DNA of 64,000 bases, from assembly GCF_030317145.1 (NCBI RefSeq), contig NZ_JASZYE010000002.1, forward strand, positions 62,001-126,000, read 5' to 3'. This document shows, piece by piece, positions 25,759 through 35,116 of this stretch. Each line of letters opens with the position of its first letter. Position 1 is the stretch's first letter. The translations under genes and the position numbers were made by a program. Origin of the DNA: Variovorax flavidus (GTDB taxonomy: Bacteria; Pseudomonadota; Gammaproteobacteria; Burkholderiales; Burkholderiaceae_C). The notes under the pieces are model-generated. The model saw only the letters and a list, made by a program, of their open reading frames with translations. It did no database searches and was not told the DNA's origin.

Positions 25759-27978
25759 ATGCCCTCAGTCCGCTTCCCCCTTCGTCCCGTCGCACTCGCC
25801 ACCACCCTTGCGCTGCAGACGCTGATAGCAACGGCGCAAACGGCACCGGCAGCGGCGGCCGAGTCGGGCGGAACCTTGGCGACCGTGACGGTCGAGGCCA
25901 GTGCCGACGCATCGGCAGCGGGTCTGGCCAAGCCTTTCGCGGGCGGCCAGGTGGCACGCGGCGGGCGCGTCGGCATCCTGGGCACGCTCGACAACATGGA
26001 GTCGCCCTTCAGCGCCACGAGCTACACCAACGAGCTGATCCAGAACCAGCAGGCCCGCAGCGTGGGCGACGTGCTGTTGAACGACCCCTCGGTGCGCGTG
26101 GCGCGCGGCTTCGGCAACTTCCAGGAGACGTACTTCATCCGCGGGTTCCTTTTGGGCTCCGACAGCATTGCGTACAACGGGCTCTACAGCCTCCTGCCGC
26201 GCCAGTACATCTCGTCCGAACTCTTCGAGCGCGTCGAAGTGCTTCGCGGCCCCAGTGCGTTCCTCTCGGGCGCATCGCCCGGCGGTGACGGCATCGGTGG
26301 CGCGGTGAACCTGCTGCCGAAGCGTGCTTCCAACGAACCCCTCACGCAACTGACCCTGGGCGGCTCGACCGGTTCGCAGTTCTACGGCGCGGCCGACATC
26401 TCGCGCCGCTTCGGGCCGGACGACAGCGTCGGCATCCGCGTCAATGCGGCCCATCGCAACGGCGGCACGGGCATCGACAACGAAGACGTGCAGCTCGACG
26501 TGGCTTCCGTCGGCCTCGACTGGCGCAGCCGCAATGCGCGCCTTTCCGCCGACGTCGGCTACCAGGACCATCGCCTCGACCAGACGCGCACCAATGTCGC
26601 GCTGGGATTCGGCGTGACCCGCGTGCCGTCGCCGCCGGACTCCAAGACCAACTGGGCGCAGCCCTGGACTTATTCCAACGAACGTGACACCTTCGGCACG
26701 GTGCGCGGGGAATACGACTTCAGCGACAACGTCACCGGCTGGTTCGCGGCCGGCATGCGCAGCGGCAGCGAAGCCAATTCACTCGCCAACCTCACGGTAG
26801 ACAACGCGCTCACCGGCGCTGGCACGACCTACCGTTTCGACAACACCGCCGACGAAGACGTCAAGACTGGCGAGGTCGGCATTCGCGGCACCGTCAGGAC
26901 GGGCCCGGTCAAGCACACGCTCGTGGCCTCGTACGACTACTTCAACTCGGAGCGCAAGAACGCCTACCGCTTCGACTTCGCCAACACGCAGGCCACGAAT
27001 CTCTACAACCCCGTCTATTCGCCGCTGCCTGCGTTCGGCCCCTTGGCGAGCGGCGGCAACAACCTGGCATCGCCCGCGCTCACGCAGGAAAAGCGGCTGA
27101 CGAGCTACGCCATCGGTGACACCATGTCCTTCCTGGACGACACGCTGCTGCTCACGCTGGGCGCGCGTCGCCAGACGCTGCAAATCGACAACTTCGCCTA
27201 CGACACGCACGTGCGGTCGACCGGCAACGACGAGAGCCGCACCAGCCCGGCCGCCGGCATCGTCTTCAAGGTCACCAAGGAAGTGTCGGCCTACGCGAAC
27301 TACATCGAGAGCCTCGCCCCCGGCGAGACGGCGCCGGCGCAAGTCAACGGGCTCCCGGTGGTCAATGTGGGAGAGACGCTGGCGCCATACGTCGCCAAGC
27401 AGAAGGAGATCGGCGTCAAGTACGAAGGCGGCGGGCTCGGCGCCACCGCTGCGTTGTTCTCGATCGAGAAGCCGCGTGCCTTGCGCAATACGGCCGGGTT
27501 CTTCGTGGCCGAAGGCGAGGATCGCCACCAGGGTGTCGAGTTCACGGTCTTCGGCGAACCGGTCAAGGGCTTCCGCGTCCTGGGCGGCGTGACCTTCCTC
27601 GACGCCGTGCAGCGCAACACCGGCAACCCCGCGACCAACGACAAGAAGGTCATCGGCGTGCCGAGCCAGCAGGGCACCATCGGACTGGAATGGGATGTGC
27701 CGGGCGTGCCGGGCCTCACGCTCGATGGCCGCGTCATCGCGACCGGCGCCAGCTACGCGGACGACCTGAACACCCTGCGCGTGCCCGGCTGGGGCCGCCT
27801 GGACATCGGCGCGCGATACGTCACGGAAGTGGCCGGAAAGCTGCTGACGGTGCGTGCGCGCGTCAACAACGTGGCCGATCGCAACTACTGGGCATCGGTC
27901 GGCGGCTATCCGGGCGCCGGCTACCTCGTCCTGGGCAACCCGCGCACCTTCACCCTGACGGCTTCCGTCGACTTCTGA
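25759..27978 (+). CDS. TonB-dependent siderophore receptor
   Basis: An outer-membrane ferric-siderophore receptor of 739 residues. It has a signal peptide (1-27, LALQTLIATAQTAP region), a TonB-box-like ATVTVEAS (about 41-48), and a plug domain (about 70-200; SVGDVLLNDPSVRVARGFGNFQETYFIRGF, VEVLRGPSAFLSG). The 22-strand barrel ends in the terminal aromatic residue (TLTASVDF). I prefer the ATG at 25759 over an upstream in-frame GTG at 25684 because the Fur box would fall inside the longer frame. Iron repression is inferred. No siderophore synthesis or FecIR genes are adjacent. Confidence 0.9.
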   Translation: MPSVRFPLRPVALATTLALQTLIATAQTAPAAAAESGGTLATVTVEASADASAAGLAKPFAGGQVARGGRVGILGTLDNMESPFSATSYTNELIQNQQARSVGDVLLNDPSVRVARGFGNFQETYFIRGFLLGSDSIAYNGLYSLLPRQYISSELFERVEVLRGPSAFLSGASPGGDGIGGAVNLLPKRASNEPLTQLTLGGSTGSQFYGAADISRRFGPDDSVGIRVNAAHRNGGTGIDNEDVQLDVASVGLDWRSRNARLSADVGYQDHRLDQTRTNVALGFGVTRVPSPPDSKTNWAQPWTYSNERDTFGTVRGEYDFSDNVTGWFAAGMRSGSEANSLANLTVDNALTGAGTTYRFDNTADEDVKTGEVGIRGTVRTGPVKHTLVASYDYFNSERKNAYRFDFANTQATNLYNPVYSPLPAFGPLASGGNNLASPALTQEKRLTSYAIGDTMSFLDDTLLLTLGARRQTLQIDNFAYDTHVRSTGNDESRTSPAAGIVFKVTKEVSAYANYIESLAPGETAPAQVNGLPVVNVGETLAPYVAKQKEIGVKYEGGGLGATAALFSIEKPRALRNTAGFFVAEGEDRHQGVEFTVFGEPVKGFRVLGGVTFLDAVQRNTGNPATNDKKVIGVPSQQGTIGLEWDVPGVPGLTLDGRVIATGASYADDLNTLRVPGWGRLDIGARYVTEVAGKLLTVRARVNNVADRNYWASVGGYPGAGYLVLGNPRTFTLTASVDF

Positions 27979-28006
27979 TCGCCGCAGGTCCGTCCGGACC
28001 TGCCGG

Positions 28007-28957
28007 TCAAGCCGTCTTCAAGAACGCTTCCAGCGCATCGATGAACATGGCCGGCACGTCGAAGCCGGTCTGTTCGGTGATCTCCTGGAAGCACGTCGGG
28101 CTGGTGACGTTGATCTCGGTCAGCGAGCCGCCGATCACGTCCAGCCCGATCAGCAGCAGTCCACGCTTGTTCAGCACCGGACCGATCGCCTCGGCGATCT
28201 TGCGGTCTTGCTCGGTCAGCGGCTGGGCCACGCCCTTGCCGCCCGCGGCGAGGTTGCCACGAACCTCCGTGCCTTGCGGGATGCGCGCGAGGCTGTAGGG
28301 CACGGGCTGGCCGCCGATCACGAGCACGCGCTTGTCGCCTTGCGAGATCTCCGGCACGAAGCGCTGCACCATGATGGTCTCGGCGCCGTTCTTGTTGAGC
28401 GTCTCGACGATCGAGCCGAGGTTCAGCGCGTCGGCCTTCACACGGAAGATGCCCATGCCGCCCATGCCATCGAGCGGCTTCAGGATGATGTCCTGGTGCT
28501 CGGCGTGGAAGGCGCGCACGGCGGCCGCGTCGCGCGTCACCAGCGTGGGCGTGGTGAACTCCGAGAACTCCATGATCGCGAGCTTCTCCGGATGGTCGCG
28601 CAGGGCTCGAGGCTTGTTCACCACGCGGGCGCCTTCGCGCTCGGCCTGCTCCAGCAGGTGCGTCGCATAGATGTACTCGGCGTCGAAGGGCGGGTCCTTG
28701 CGCATCAGCACGACGTCGAAGCCATGCAGCGGGCGCTCCTGGATCGCGTCTTCGCTGAACCACGCGTCCGGATCGCCCGTCAGCGTGATCGCACGCGCCC
28801 GGGCGGTGACCGGCCGGCCGCGTTGCCAGCCCAGATCGCGCGGCTCGCACGCCGACAGTGTGTGGCCACGGCGCTGCGCCTCCCGCATCATCGAGAAGGT
28901 GGTGTCCTTGTAGATCTTGAAGTGCTCGAGCGGATCGGCAACGAAGAGGATGTGCAT
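28007..28957 (-). CDS. gshB: Glutathione synthase
   Basis: An ATP-grasp ligase joining gamma-glutamylcysteine and glycine, 316 residues (E. coli 315). Typical segments are MHILFVADPLEHFKIYKDTTF, the GYEVVLMRKDPPFDAEYIYATHLLE-like region, ILKPLDGMGGMGIFRV (ATP-grasp loop) and LLIGLDVIGGSLTEINVTSPTCFQEI near the C-terminus. It starts 1 nt after benE on the same strand. gshA lies upstream across kup, so both glutathione enzymes are in one region. It is convergent with the siderophore receptor gene. Confidence 0.95.
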   Translation of the reverse strand: MHILFVADPLEHFKIYKDTTFSMMREAQRRGHTLSACEPRDLGWQRGRPVTARARAITLTGDPDAWFSEDAIQERPLHGFDVVLMRKDPPFDAEYIYATHLLEQAEREGARVVNKPRALRDHPEKLAIMEFSEFTTPTLVTRDAAAVRAFHAEHQDIILKPLDGMGGMGIFRVKADALNLGSIVETLNKNGAETIMVQRFVPEISQGDKRVLVIGGQPVPYSLARIPQGTEVRGNLAAGGKGVAQPLTEQDRKIAEAIGPVLNKRGLLLIGLDVIGGSLTEINVTSPTCFQEITEQTGFDVPAMFIDALEAFLKTA

Positions 28958-28958
28958 G

Positions 28959-30242
28959 TCAGGAGGTCTTTCCCGCGGTCGGGGTGGAAACGGAAGGCTT
29001 GGAAGGCGACGCTTCGTCGGCGGTGCGGTTGTCGAGCTTGATCTTGCAGGCAGCAGGGATGTCCTTGCCCGCGAAGGGTTTGCGGCCGAGTTGCTGGATG
29101 CCCAGGGCGATGGCCCCCGCCACCACGCCCCAGAAGGCGGAACCGATGCCCACGAGCGTGACGCCCGAGAGGGTGACGAGGAAGGTGATCAGCGCGGCCT
29201 CGCGGTGCGGTTCATCGCGCACCGCCGCGGCGAGCCCGCTGCCGATGGTGCCCAGCAGCGCCAGGCCGGCGATGGTGGCGACCAGTTCCTTCGGAAAGGC
29301 CGTCAGCAGGCCCGTGACGGCCGCGCCGAAGAGGCCGATCACCACGTAGATCGCCCCGCAGCTCACCGCCGCGGTGTAGCGGCGCGCAGGGTCCTCATGC
29401 GCCTCGCGCCCCATGCAGATGGCCGCGGTGATGGCGCTGAGATTGAGCGCGAACGCGCCGAAGGGTGCGAACACCAGCGTGAAGAGCCCGCTGATCGTGA
29501 TGAGCCTGGACACCGGCAGGTCGTAGCCCGCGGCGCGGATGGCGGCCACGCCCGGCAGGTTCTGCGATGCCATGGTCACCACGAACAGCGGCAGTGCCAG
29601 GCTGACGGCTGCCTGCCAGGTGAATACGGGCATCGTGAACACCGGCATCGCCACGCTGAAGTGCACCGCACCCCAGGCGAGTTCGCCGCGCGCTGCCACG
29701 AAGACGATGGCGACCAGCAGCGTGAGCGGCACCGCGTAGCGCGGCAGCAGCCGCTTGCCGAGCAGGTAGGTGCCGAGCATCAGCAGCACCAGCGGCAAGG
29801 CCGTCTGCGCAGCAACGAAAGCCTGCAGCCCGAAGCGCGCCAGCACGCCGGCCAGCAGCGCCGAGGCCAGGGCCATCGGAATCTTGTTCATCACGCGCTC
29901 GAACCAGCCGGTTGCACCCGCGAGGGTCATGAGCAGCGCGCAGACGATGAAGGCGCCGACCGCCTCGTTCATGCCGTAGCCTGCCCCCGCCACCGCCAGC
30001 ACCGCCGCGCCGGGCGTGCTCCAGGCGATCATGACCGGCTTGCGCCACCACAGCGAGGGCAGCGCGGACGCCAGCCCCATGCCGAGGCCCAGCGCCCACA
30101 TCCAAGAGGAAATCATCTCCGGCGTGGCGCCAAAAGCCTGCGCGGCCTGGAACACGATCGCCACCGAACTCGTGAAACCCACGAGCACCGCGACAAAGCC
30201 CGCGGTAAAAGCCGAGAGGCTCAGATCCTTGAAAAAACGCAT
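28959..30242 (-). CDS. BenE family benzoate/H+ symporter
   Basis: A membrane transporter of 427 residues with about 11-12 helices and the BenE pattern: FTAGFVAVLVGFTSSVAIVFQAAQAFGA, WSTPGAAVLAVAGAGYGMNEAVGAFI, NLPGVAAIRAAGYDLPVS. A hydrophilic C-terminal tail of about 35 residues follows the last helix. E. coli and Acinetobacter BenE import benzoate, but no aromatic degradation gene is nearby, so the substrate is open. The gene lies between kup and gshB and is separated from gshB by 1 nt, suggesting a common transcript. Confidence 0.85.
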   Translation of the reverse strand: MRFFKDLSLSAFTAGFVAVLVGFTSSVAIVFQAAQAFGATPEMISSWMWALGLGMGLASALPSLWWRKPVMIAWSTPGAAVLAVAGAGYGMNEAVGAFIVCALLMTLAGATGWFERVMNKIPMALASALLAGVLARFGLQAFVAAQTALPLVLLMLGTYLLGKRLLPRYAVPLTLLVAIVFVAARGELAWGAVHFSVAMPVFTMPVFTWQAAVSLALPLFVVTMASQNLPGVAAIRAAGYDLPVSRLITISGLFTLVFAPFGAFALNLSAITAAICMGREAHEDPARRYTAAVSCGAIYVVIGLFGAAVTGLLTAFPKELVATIAGLALLGTIGSGLAAAVRDEPHREAALITFLVTLSGVTLVGIGSAFWGVVAGAIALGIQQLGRKPFAGKDIPAACKIKLDNRTADEASPSKPSVSTPTAGKTS

Positions 30243-30276
30243 ACCGACAATTGTGCCCCGGGGGTACCCGAGGCCA

Positions 30277-30363
30277 GAAACACCGAGGATCCGGCTCCGC
30301 CGGTCCGCCGGTGTTGCCCCCTGCAGGGGGTGGAGAGCGACACGAAGTGCGCGAGCCTGGGGG
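30277..30363 (-). repeat. Gene-end structured repeat, copy D
   Basis: Minus orientation. The CCCCCAGGC end is 5 nt after the kup stop codon. Hairpin I is CCCCCTGCAGGGGG, a perfect palindrome. Hairpin II carries the A…AT flank variant (GGATCC) with one mismatch in the outer arm (CCTCGGTGT). It lies between the tandem genes kup and benE. Confidence 0.85.
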
Positions 30364-30368
30364 CGAGC

Positions 30369-32237
30369 CTATATTTCGATTTTGGAGCCCAGCTCCACGA
30401 CGGCGTTGTTCGGCAGACCCAGGAAGTCCGCCGCTCCGCTCGCGTTGTGGTGCATCTGCGCGAAGAGCTTCTCGCGCCACGGCGCCATGCCGCTGCCCAG
30501 CGTGGGAATCACCACGTCGCGCGACAGGAAGTAGCTGGTCGCCATCGGTTCGAGCTGGCAACCGCGCAGGCGTGCATGCTCGAGCGCACGGGGCAAGTCG
30601 ACGTCGTTCTTGAAGCCGTAGTGCACGATCACCTGCCAGCAGTGGTGGCCGAGCGGCTCCATCTCGATGCGCTTGTCCATCGGGATCCAAGGCACCTCGT
30701 GGTTGCGCACTGTGACGAACAGGTTCTGGTCGTGCATCACCTTGTTGTGCTTGAGGTTGTGCAGGAGCGCATTGGGCACCACGCCCGGCTCTGCGGTCAT
30801 GAACACGGCGGTTCCGTCCACGCGCGCCGGCGGATTCACGAACACCGAGCCCAGGAAATCCTTCAGGTCAATGGCCTCGGCCAGCTGCATCTCGCCCATG
30901 AGGCGCCGGCCTTCCTTCCAGGTCAGCATCAGCATGAAGATCGAGCCGCCGATCACCAGCGGGAACCAGCCGCCCTCGAACAGCTTGAGCAGGTTCGACG
31001 CGAAGAAGAGGAAGTCGACCACGAAGAAGGCGCCGGTCGCGGCGATGCACAAGGCCAGCGGGTACTTCCATGCATAACGGATCACGAAGAAGGTCAGCAC
31101 AGTCGTGATCAGCATGTCGGTGGTCACGGCAATGCCGTAGGCCGCGGCCAGGTTGCTCGACGAGCGGAACATGACGACCGCGAGCACGATGGCGACGAAC
31201 AGGCCCCAGTTGACGAAGGGCATGTAGATCTGGCCCGCCGTGCGCACGCTGGTGTGCTCGATGTTCAGCCGCGGCAGGTAGCCGAGTTGGATCACCTGCC
31301 GCGTGACGCTGAAGGCGCCCGTGATGAGGGCCTGCGATGCAATCACCGTGGCGGCCGTGGCGAGGAACACCAGCGGCAGCAGCGCCCACTCGGGCGCCAT
31401 CATGAAGAAGGGGTTCTGCACCGCCAGCGGGTTCTCCAGCAGCAACGCGCCCTGGCCGAAGTAGTTGAGCGTCAGCGCCGGCATCACCACCGAGAACCAG
31501 GCCACACGGATCGGCCGCTTGCCGAAGTGCCCGAGGTCGGCATAGAGCGCCTCGGCACCGGTCACGCACAGCACGATCGCGCCCAGGATGATGAAGCTGG
31601 TGCCCGGGTTGTCCCACATGAAGCGCAGCGCGTAGTGCGGGCTGATCGCCTTGAGGATCTCCGGATGGGTCAGGATCTGCGAGACGCCGAGCAACGCGAT
31701 CGCCAGGAACCACATCAGCGTGATCGGGCCGAAGAAGCGGCCGATGCCCGCGGTGCCGCGCTTCTGCACAGCAAAGAGACAGAACAGCACGACCAGCGTG
31801 ATCGGGATCACGTAGTGCCTGAACTGCGGCGACACGACCTCCAGACCCTCGACCGCCGACAGCACGGAGATCGCCGGCGTGATGACCCCGTCACCGTAGA
31901 AGAGCGACGTGCCGAAAATGCCGATGACCAGCAGGCCCTGGCGCAGCCGCGGCTTGTCGACCACGGCTTGCGAAGCCAGGGCCAGCATGGCGACCAGTCC
32001 GCCTTCGCCTTCGTTGTCGGCCCGCAGCACGAGCACCACGTACTTGAGCGAGACGATGACCGTCAGGGTCCAGAAGAACATCGACAGGATGCCGTAGACG
32101 TTCTCGATGGTGAAGGGCACGTGACCGTGGCCGAACACCTCCTTGACGGAATACAGCACGCTGGTGCCGATGTCGCCATAGACGACGCCGACGGCCGCGA
32201 TGATCAACGCGAGGGAGGAGGATTTGGGGGCGGACAC
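30369..32237 (-). CDS. kup: Kup system potassium uptake protein
   Basis: A K+/H+ symporter of 622 residues in the inner membrane. About 12 helices occupy the first ~440 residues, beginning with the family signature [24 protein letters not shown] soluble C-terminal domain of ~180 residues follows. Kup provides trace K+ uptake, especially at low pH. The start is GTG (32235-32237), since no ATG in frame precedes the family N-terminus. It lies between gshA and benE/gshB on one strand. Confidence 0.94.
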   Translation of the reverse strand: MSAPKSSSLALIIAAVGVVYGDIGTSVLYSVKEVFGHGHVPFTIENVYGILSMFFWTLTVIVSLKYVVLVLRADNEGEGGLVAMLALASQAVVDKPRLRQGLLVIGIFGTSLFYGDGVITPAISVLSAVEGLEVVSPQFRHYVIPITLVVLFCLFAVQKRGTAGIGRFFGPITLMWFLAIALLGVSQILTHPEILKAISPHYALRFMWDNPGTSFIILGAIVLCVTGAEALYADLGHFGKRPIRVAWFSVVMPALTLNYFGQGALLLENPLAVQNPFFMMAPEWALLPLVFLATAATVIASQALITGAFSVTRQVIQLGYLPRLNIEHTSVRTAGQIYMPFVNWGLFVAIVLAVVMFRSSSNLAAAYGIAVTTDMLITTVLTFFVIRYAWKYPLALCIAATGAFFVVDFLFFASNLLKLFEGGWFPLVIGGSIFMLMLTWKEGRRLMGEMQLAEAIDLKDFLGSVFVNPPARVDGTAVFMTAEPGVVPNALLHNLKHNKVMHDQNLFVTVRNHEVPWIPMDKRIEMEPLGHHCWQVIVHYGFKNDVDLPRALEHARLRGCQLEPMATSYFLSRDVVIPTLGSGMAPWREKLFAQMHHNASGAADFLGLPNNAVVELGSKIEI

Positions 32238-32343
32238 GAGGTCGATGCAAAGGGCTGTCGGGCATGTGCGCCCCGGCGCGGCGCCAGCCTGAATGGCCGT
32301 CGCATCGCCTCCACCCTCAAATTTGCGTTGCTATGGGGTCGCT

Positions 32344-32371
32344 ATTTTGCCGCTGTCGCGAAGGCTCGCAA
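32344..32371 (-). promoter_or_regulatory. Candidate sigma-70 promoter of kup
   Basis: On the minus strand TTGCGA and CAAAAT are separated by 16 nt, each matching consensus at four of six positions. It lies in the gshA-kup gap and would give a leader of about 100 nt before the GTG start of kup. Confidence 0.4.
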
Positions 32372-32385
32372 TATGTAATGCGAAA

Positions 32386-33681
32386 TCATTCATAGACTTC
32401 GGCATCGGGGTCGGTCGCCTCGAGCTCGTAACTGGCCGCCACCATCGCCAGCCGGCCGATCACGCCGTACATGTAGAACCGGTTCGGGGCGCTGGCCCCT
32501 GGCTTCGCGCCCGGTTGCGGTAAGTGCGCACTCTCCGAGAACGCCAGCGGCACGAAGCTCGCGCCCGGCAAGTTGAGGTTCTCGTCCGGGTTGCGTTCCG
32601 CATGCACCCGGTAGAAGCCGCCCACCACGTAGCGGTCCATCATGTAGACCACGGGCTCGGCCACGCCGTTGTGCACCCGCTCGTTGGTGAGCACGCCTTC
32701 CTGCACGATCAGGTCGTTCAGGTCCTGGCCATCCTTGGCCGCAGCGGACTTGCTGCGCGAACGCTGGGCAAGCGCCTCGATCTCCTTGGCGTCGCGCACC
32801 GTCATGACGCCCATACCGTGGGCGCTGTTGTCGGGCTTGACGACCACGAAGGCCTTTTCGTTGATGCCGTATTCCTTGTACTTGCGGCGCACCTTGGTGA
32901 GCAGCGCGTCCACGTGGCTCGTGAGCACGTCGATGCCCTGGCCGCTCGTGAAGCTGACGTCGCCCGCCTTGGCGTACATCGGGTTGATCAGCCAGGGGTC
33001 GATGCCCAGCAGCTTGCCGAAGCGCTTGGAGACCTCTTCGTAGCTGTGGAAGTGGTTGCTCTTGCGGCGCACCGACCAGCCCGCATGCAGCGGCGGCAGC
33101 AGGTACTGCTCATGCAGGTCTTCGAGGATGCCGGGCGTTCCGGCCGAGAGGTCGCTGTTGAGCAGGATGGTGCACGGGTCGAAGTGCTTCAGGCCGAGGC
33201 GACGCTTGCTCCGCACCACCGGCTCCAGGCACACCGTCTCGCCGTTCGGCAGCTCGATCTTCTTGGGCGACTTGATCGCCGGATCGATGGAGCCCACGCG
33301 CACGTTGAGCCCCGCCATGTGAAAGATGCGCACCAGCTGCGCCACGTTGGCGAGGTAGAAGGTGTTGCGCGCGTGGTTCTCAGGGATCACGAGCAGGTTG
33401 CGCGCCTCGGGGCAGATCTTCTCGATCGCGGCCTGCGCGGCCTGCACCGCCAGCGGCAGCATCTCCTGCGTGAGGTTGTTCCAGCCGCCGGGGTAGAGGT
33501 TGGTGTCGACCGGCGCCAGCTTGAAGCCGGCATTGCGGATGTCCACCGAACTGTAGAAGGGCGGCGTGTGCTCCATCCATTCGAGCCGGAACCAGCGCTC
33601 GATGGCCGGCGTGGAATCGAGAATGCGCTGCTCGAGTTCGTTGATGGGGCCGGTCAGGGCGGTGACGAGATGGGGGACCAT
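32386..33681 (-). CDS. gshA: Glutamate--cysteine ligase (proteobacterial GshA type)
   Basis: The first enzyme of glutathione synthesis, joining Glu and Cys with ATP, 431 residues. It belongs to the shorter beta/gammaproteobacterial class rather than the E. coli type. Recognisable segments are FRLEWMEHTPPFYSSVDIRNAGFKLAPVDTNLYPGGWNNL (in parts), the basic loop VVRSKRRLGLKHFDPCTILLNSDLS, and VVKPDNSAHGMGVMTV near the C-terminus, which looks like an ATP-grasp lysine region. A candidate promoter with a dyad lies upstream; kup follows 148 nt downstream. Confidence 0.9.
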   Translation of the reverse strand: MVPHLVTALTGPINELEQRILDSTPAIERWFRLEWMEHTPPFYSSVDIRNAGFKLAPVDTNLYPGGWNNLTQEMLPLAVQAAQAAIEKICPEARNLLVIPENHARNTFYLANVAQLVRIFHMAGLNVRVGSIDPAIKSPKKIELPNGETVCLEPVVRSKRRLGLKHFDPCTILLNSDLSAGTPGILEDLHEQYLLPPLHAGWSVRRKSNHFHSYEEVSKRFGKLLGIDPWLINPMYAKAGDVSFTSGQGIDVLTSHVDALLTKVRRKYKEYGINEKAFVVVKPDNSAHGMGVMTVRDAKEIEALAQRSRSKSAAAKDGQDLNDLIVQEGVLTNERVHNGVAEPVVYMMDRYVVGGFYRVHAERNPDENLNLPGASFVPLAFSESAHLPQPGAKPGASAPNRFYMYGVIGRLAMVAASYELEATDPDAEVYE

Positions 33682-33721
33682 GCGGCGGCCTTCTTGGATT
33701 TGCAGCTTGAGCTAAGAGCGG

Positions 33722-33749
33722 ATTGTAGATTTGGGGCCCGATGCCCCAA
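33722..33749 (-). promoter_or_regulatory. Candidate gshA promoter with embedded dyad
   Basis: On the minus strand TTGGGG and TACAAT are 16 nt apart. The spacer and -35 hold a perfect 7-bp inverted repeat, TTGGGGC-ATCGG-GCCCCAA (33731-33749). It could be an operator in a promoter or a weak terminator for proA; it has no following T run. Confidence 0.35.
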
Positions 33750-33783
33750 TGACAAGCTGCAGCAACGCCGCATATTCAATCTG

Positions 33784-33826
33784 GAAACACCGCGAAACGG
33801 GCCCTGCCGGTCCGCGAGCCTGGGGG
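33784..33826 (-). repeat. Gene-end structured repeat, copy E (degenerate)
   Basis: About half the length of the other copies. The two outer ends are kept (GAAACACCGCG on the left, GCGAGCCTGGGGG on the right), but hairpin I and most of hairpin II are missing. The CCCCC end directly abuts the TGA of proA, with no gap. Confidence 0.7.
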
Positions 33827-35116
33827 TCAGCTTCGAGTCTCGCCTTGGCCAAGCACCACGTATTTGAGCGACGTGAGGCCCTCGATGCCCACCGGCCCGC
33901 GCGCATGGAACTTGTCCGTGCTGATGCCGATTTCCGCACCGAGCCCGAATTCGAAGCCGTCGGCAAAGCGCGTGCTGGCATTGACCATCACGCTGGCGGA
34001 ATCCACCTCGCGCAGGAAGCGCTGCGCGTTCATGTGGTCGCGCGTGACGATCGCATCGGTGTGATGGCTCGAATAGCGGTTGATGTGCGCGATGGCTTCG
34101 TCCACGCCCTCGACCACCTTGACGCTGATGACCGCCGCCAGATACTCCTCCGACCAGTCGGATTCCACGGCGTCCACGACGGAGCTGGCGGGCGCATGCA
34201 GGCCTTCGCGCAGGATCCGGGCGGCTGCCGGGTCGCAGCGCATCTCCACGCCCTTGGCCGCGAAGATCGCGCCGATCTCGGGCAGGAAGGTCTCGGCGAT
34301 GGAAGCCGCCACCAGCAGCCCTTCGGCGGCGTTGCAGGGGCTGTATTTCTGGGTCTTGGCGTTGTCGACGATCTTCAGCGCCATGTCGAGTTCGGCGGTG
34401 TCGTCCACATAGACGTGGCAATTGCCGTCCAGGTGCTTGATCACCGGCACCTTGGCATCGCGGCTGATGCGCTCGATCAGGCCCTTGCCGCCGCGCGGAA
34501 TGATCACGTCGACGAACTCGGGCATGGCGATCAGCTGGCCCACGGCCTCGCGGTCGGTGGTCTGCACCAGCTGCACGGCGTCGACCGGCAGGCCTGCTTC
34601 GGCGAGTGATTCGGATACCAGTTGTGCGAGCGCCTTGTTCGATTCGATCGCCTCCGAGCCGCCGCGCAGGATCGCCGCGTTGCCGCTCTTGATCGCCAGG
34701 CTCGCCGCCTCGATGGTCACGTTGGGCCGGCTCTCGTAGATCATGCCGAAGACACCGATCGGCACGCGCATCTGGCCGACGCGGATGCCGCTGGGCTGTT
34801 GCTTCATGCCGATCACTTCGCCGATCACGTCGGGCATGGCGGCCAGTTGCTCGCAACCCAGGGCGACGGTCTCGATGACCTTCGGCGTGAGCTTGAGGCG
34901 ATCGATCATCGGCGCCGACAGGCCGGCGCCTTCGGCGCGGGCGAGATCCTGTGCATTGGCCTCGGCGAGCGGGCCGCCGACCGCGCGCAGCTTGCGCGCG
35001 AGGGCCCGGAGGGCCTTGTTCTTGGTGGCGGCATCGGCGCGCGCCATCTGGACGGAGGCCTGCTTGGCCTGCAAACCGAGGGTCCGCACGTACTCGGGGA
35101 CATTCAACATATTCAT
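33827..35116 (-). CDS. proA: Gamma-glutamyl phosphate reductase
   Basis: The second enzyme of proline synthesis, an NADPH-dependent aldehyde-dehydrogenase-fold protein of 429 residues. It has the N-terminal [23 protein letters not shown] region, the NAD(P)-fold [20 protein letters not shown], and the catalytic Cys in [17 protein letters not shown]. The ATG at 35114-35116 overlaps the holA stop as ATGA, so translation is coupled. A much longer upstream in-frame extension would lie inside holA and is not used. proB is not adjacent. Confidence 0.95.
   Translation of the reverse strand: MNMLNVPEYVRTLGLQAKQASVQMARADAATKNKALRALARKLRAVGGPLAEANAQDLARAEGAGLSAPMIDRLKLTPKVIETVALGCEQLAAMPDVIGEVIGMKQQPSGIRVGQMRVPIGVFGMIYESRPNVTIEAASLAIKSGNAAILRGGSEAIESNKALAQLVSESLAEAGLPVDAVQLVQTTDREAVGQLIAMPEFVDVIIPRGGKGLIERISRDAKVPVIKHLDGNCHVYVDDTAELDMALKIVDNAKTQKYSPCNAAEGLLVAASIAETFLPEIGAIFAAKGVEMRCDPAAARILREGLHAPASSVVDAVESDWSEEYLAAVISVKVVEGVDEAIAHINRYSSHHTDAIVTRDHMNAQRFLREVDSASVMVNASTRFADGFEFGLGAEIGISTDKFHARGPVGIEGLTSLKYVVLGQGETRS

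Noticed and set aside
28917..32378. Very long open frame (1153 codons) on the plus strand, antisense to gshB, benE and kup
   Set aside because: Product is Arg/His/Gln/Asp-rich and without domains; it mirrors third-position G+C bias of real genes on the other strand.
32238..32385. Riboswitch upstream of kup
   Set aside because: I see no c-di-AMP (ydaO-type) or other riboswitch core; the gap holds a plausible promoter but no conserved fold.
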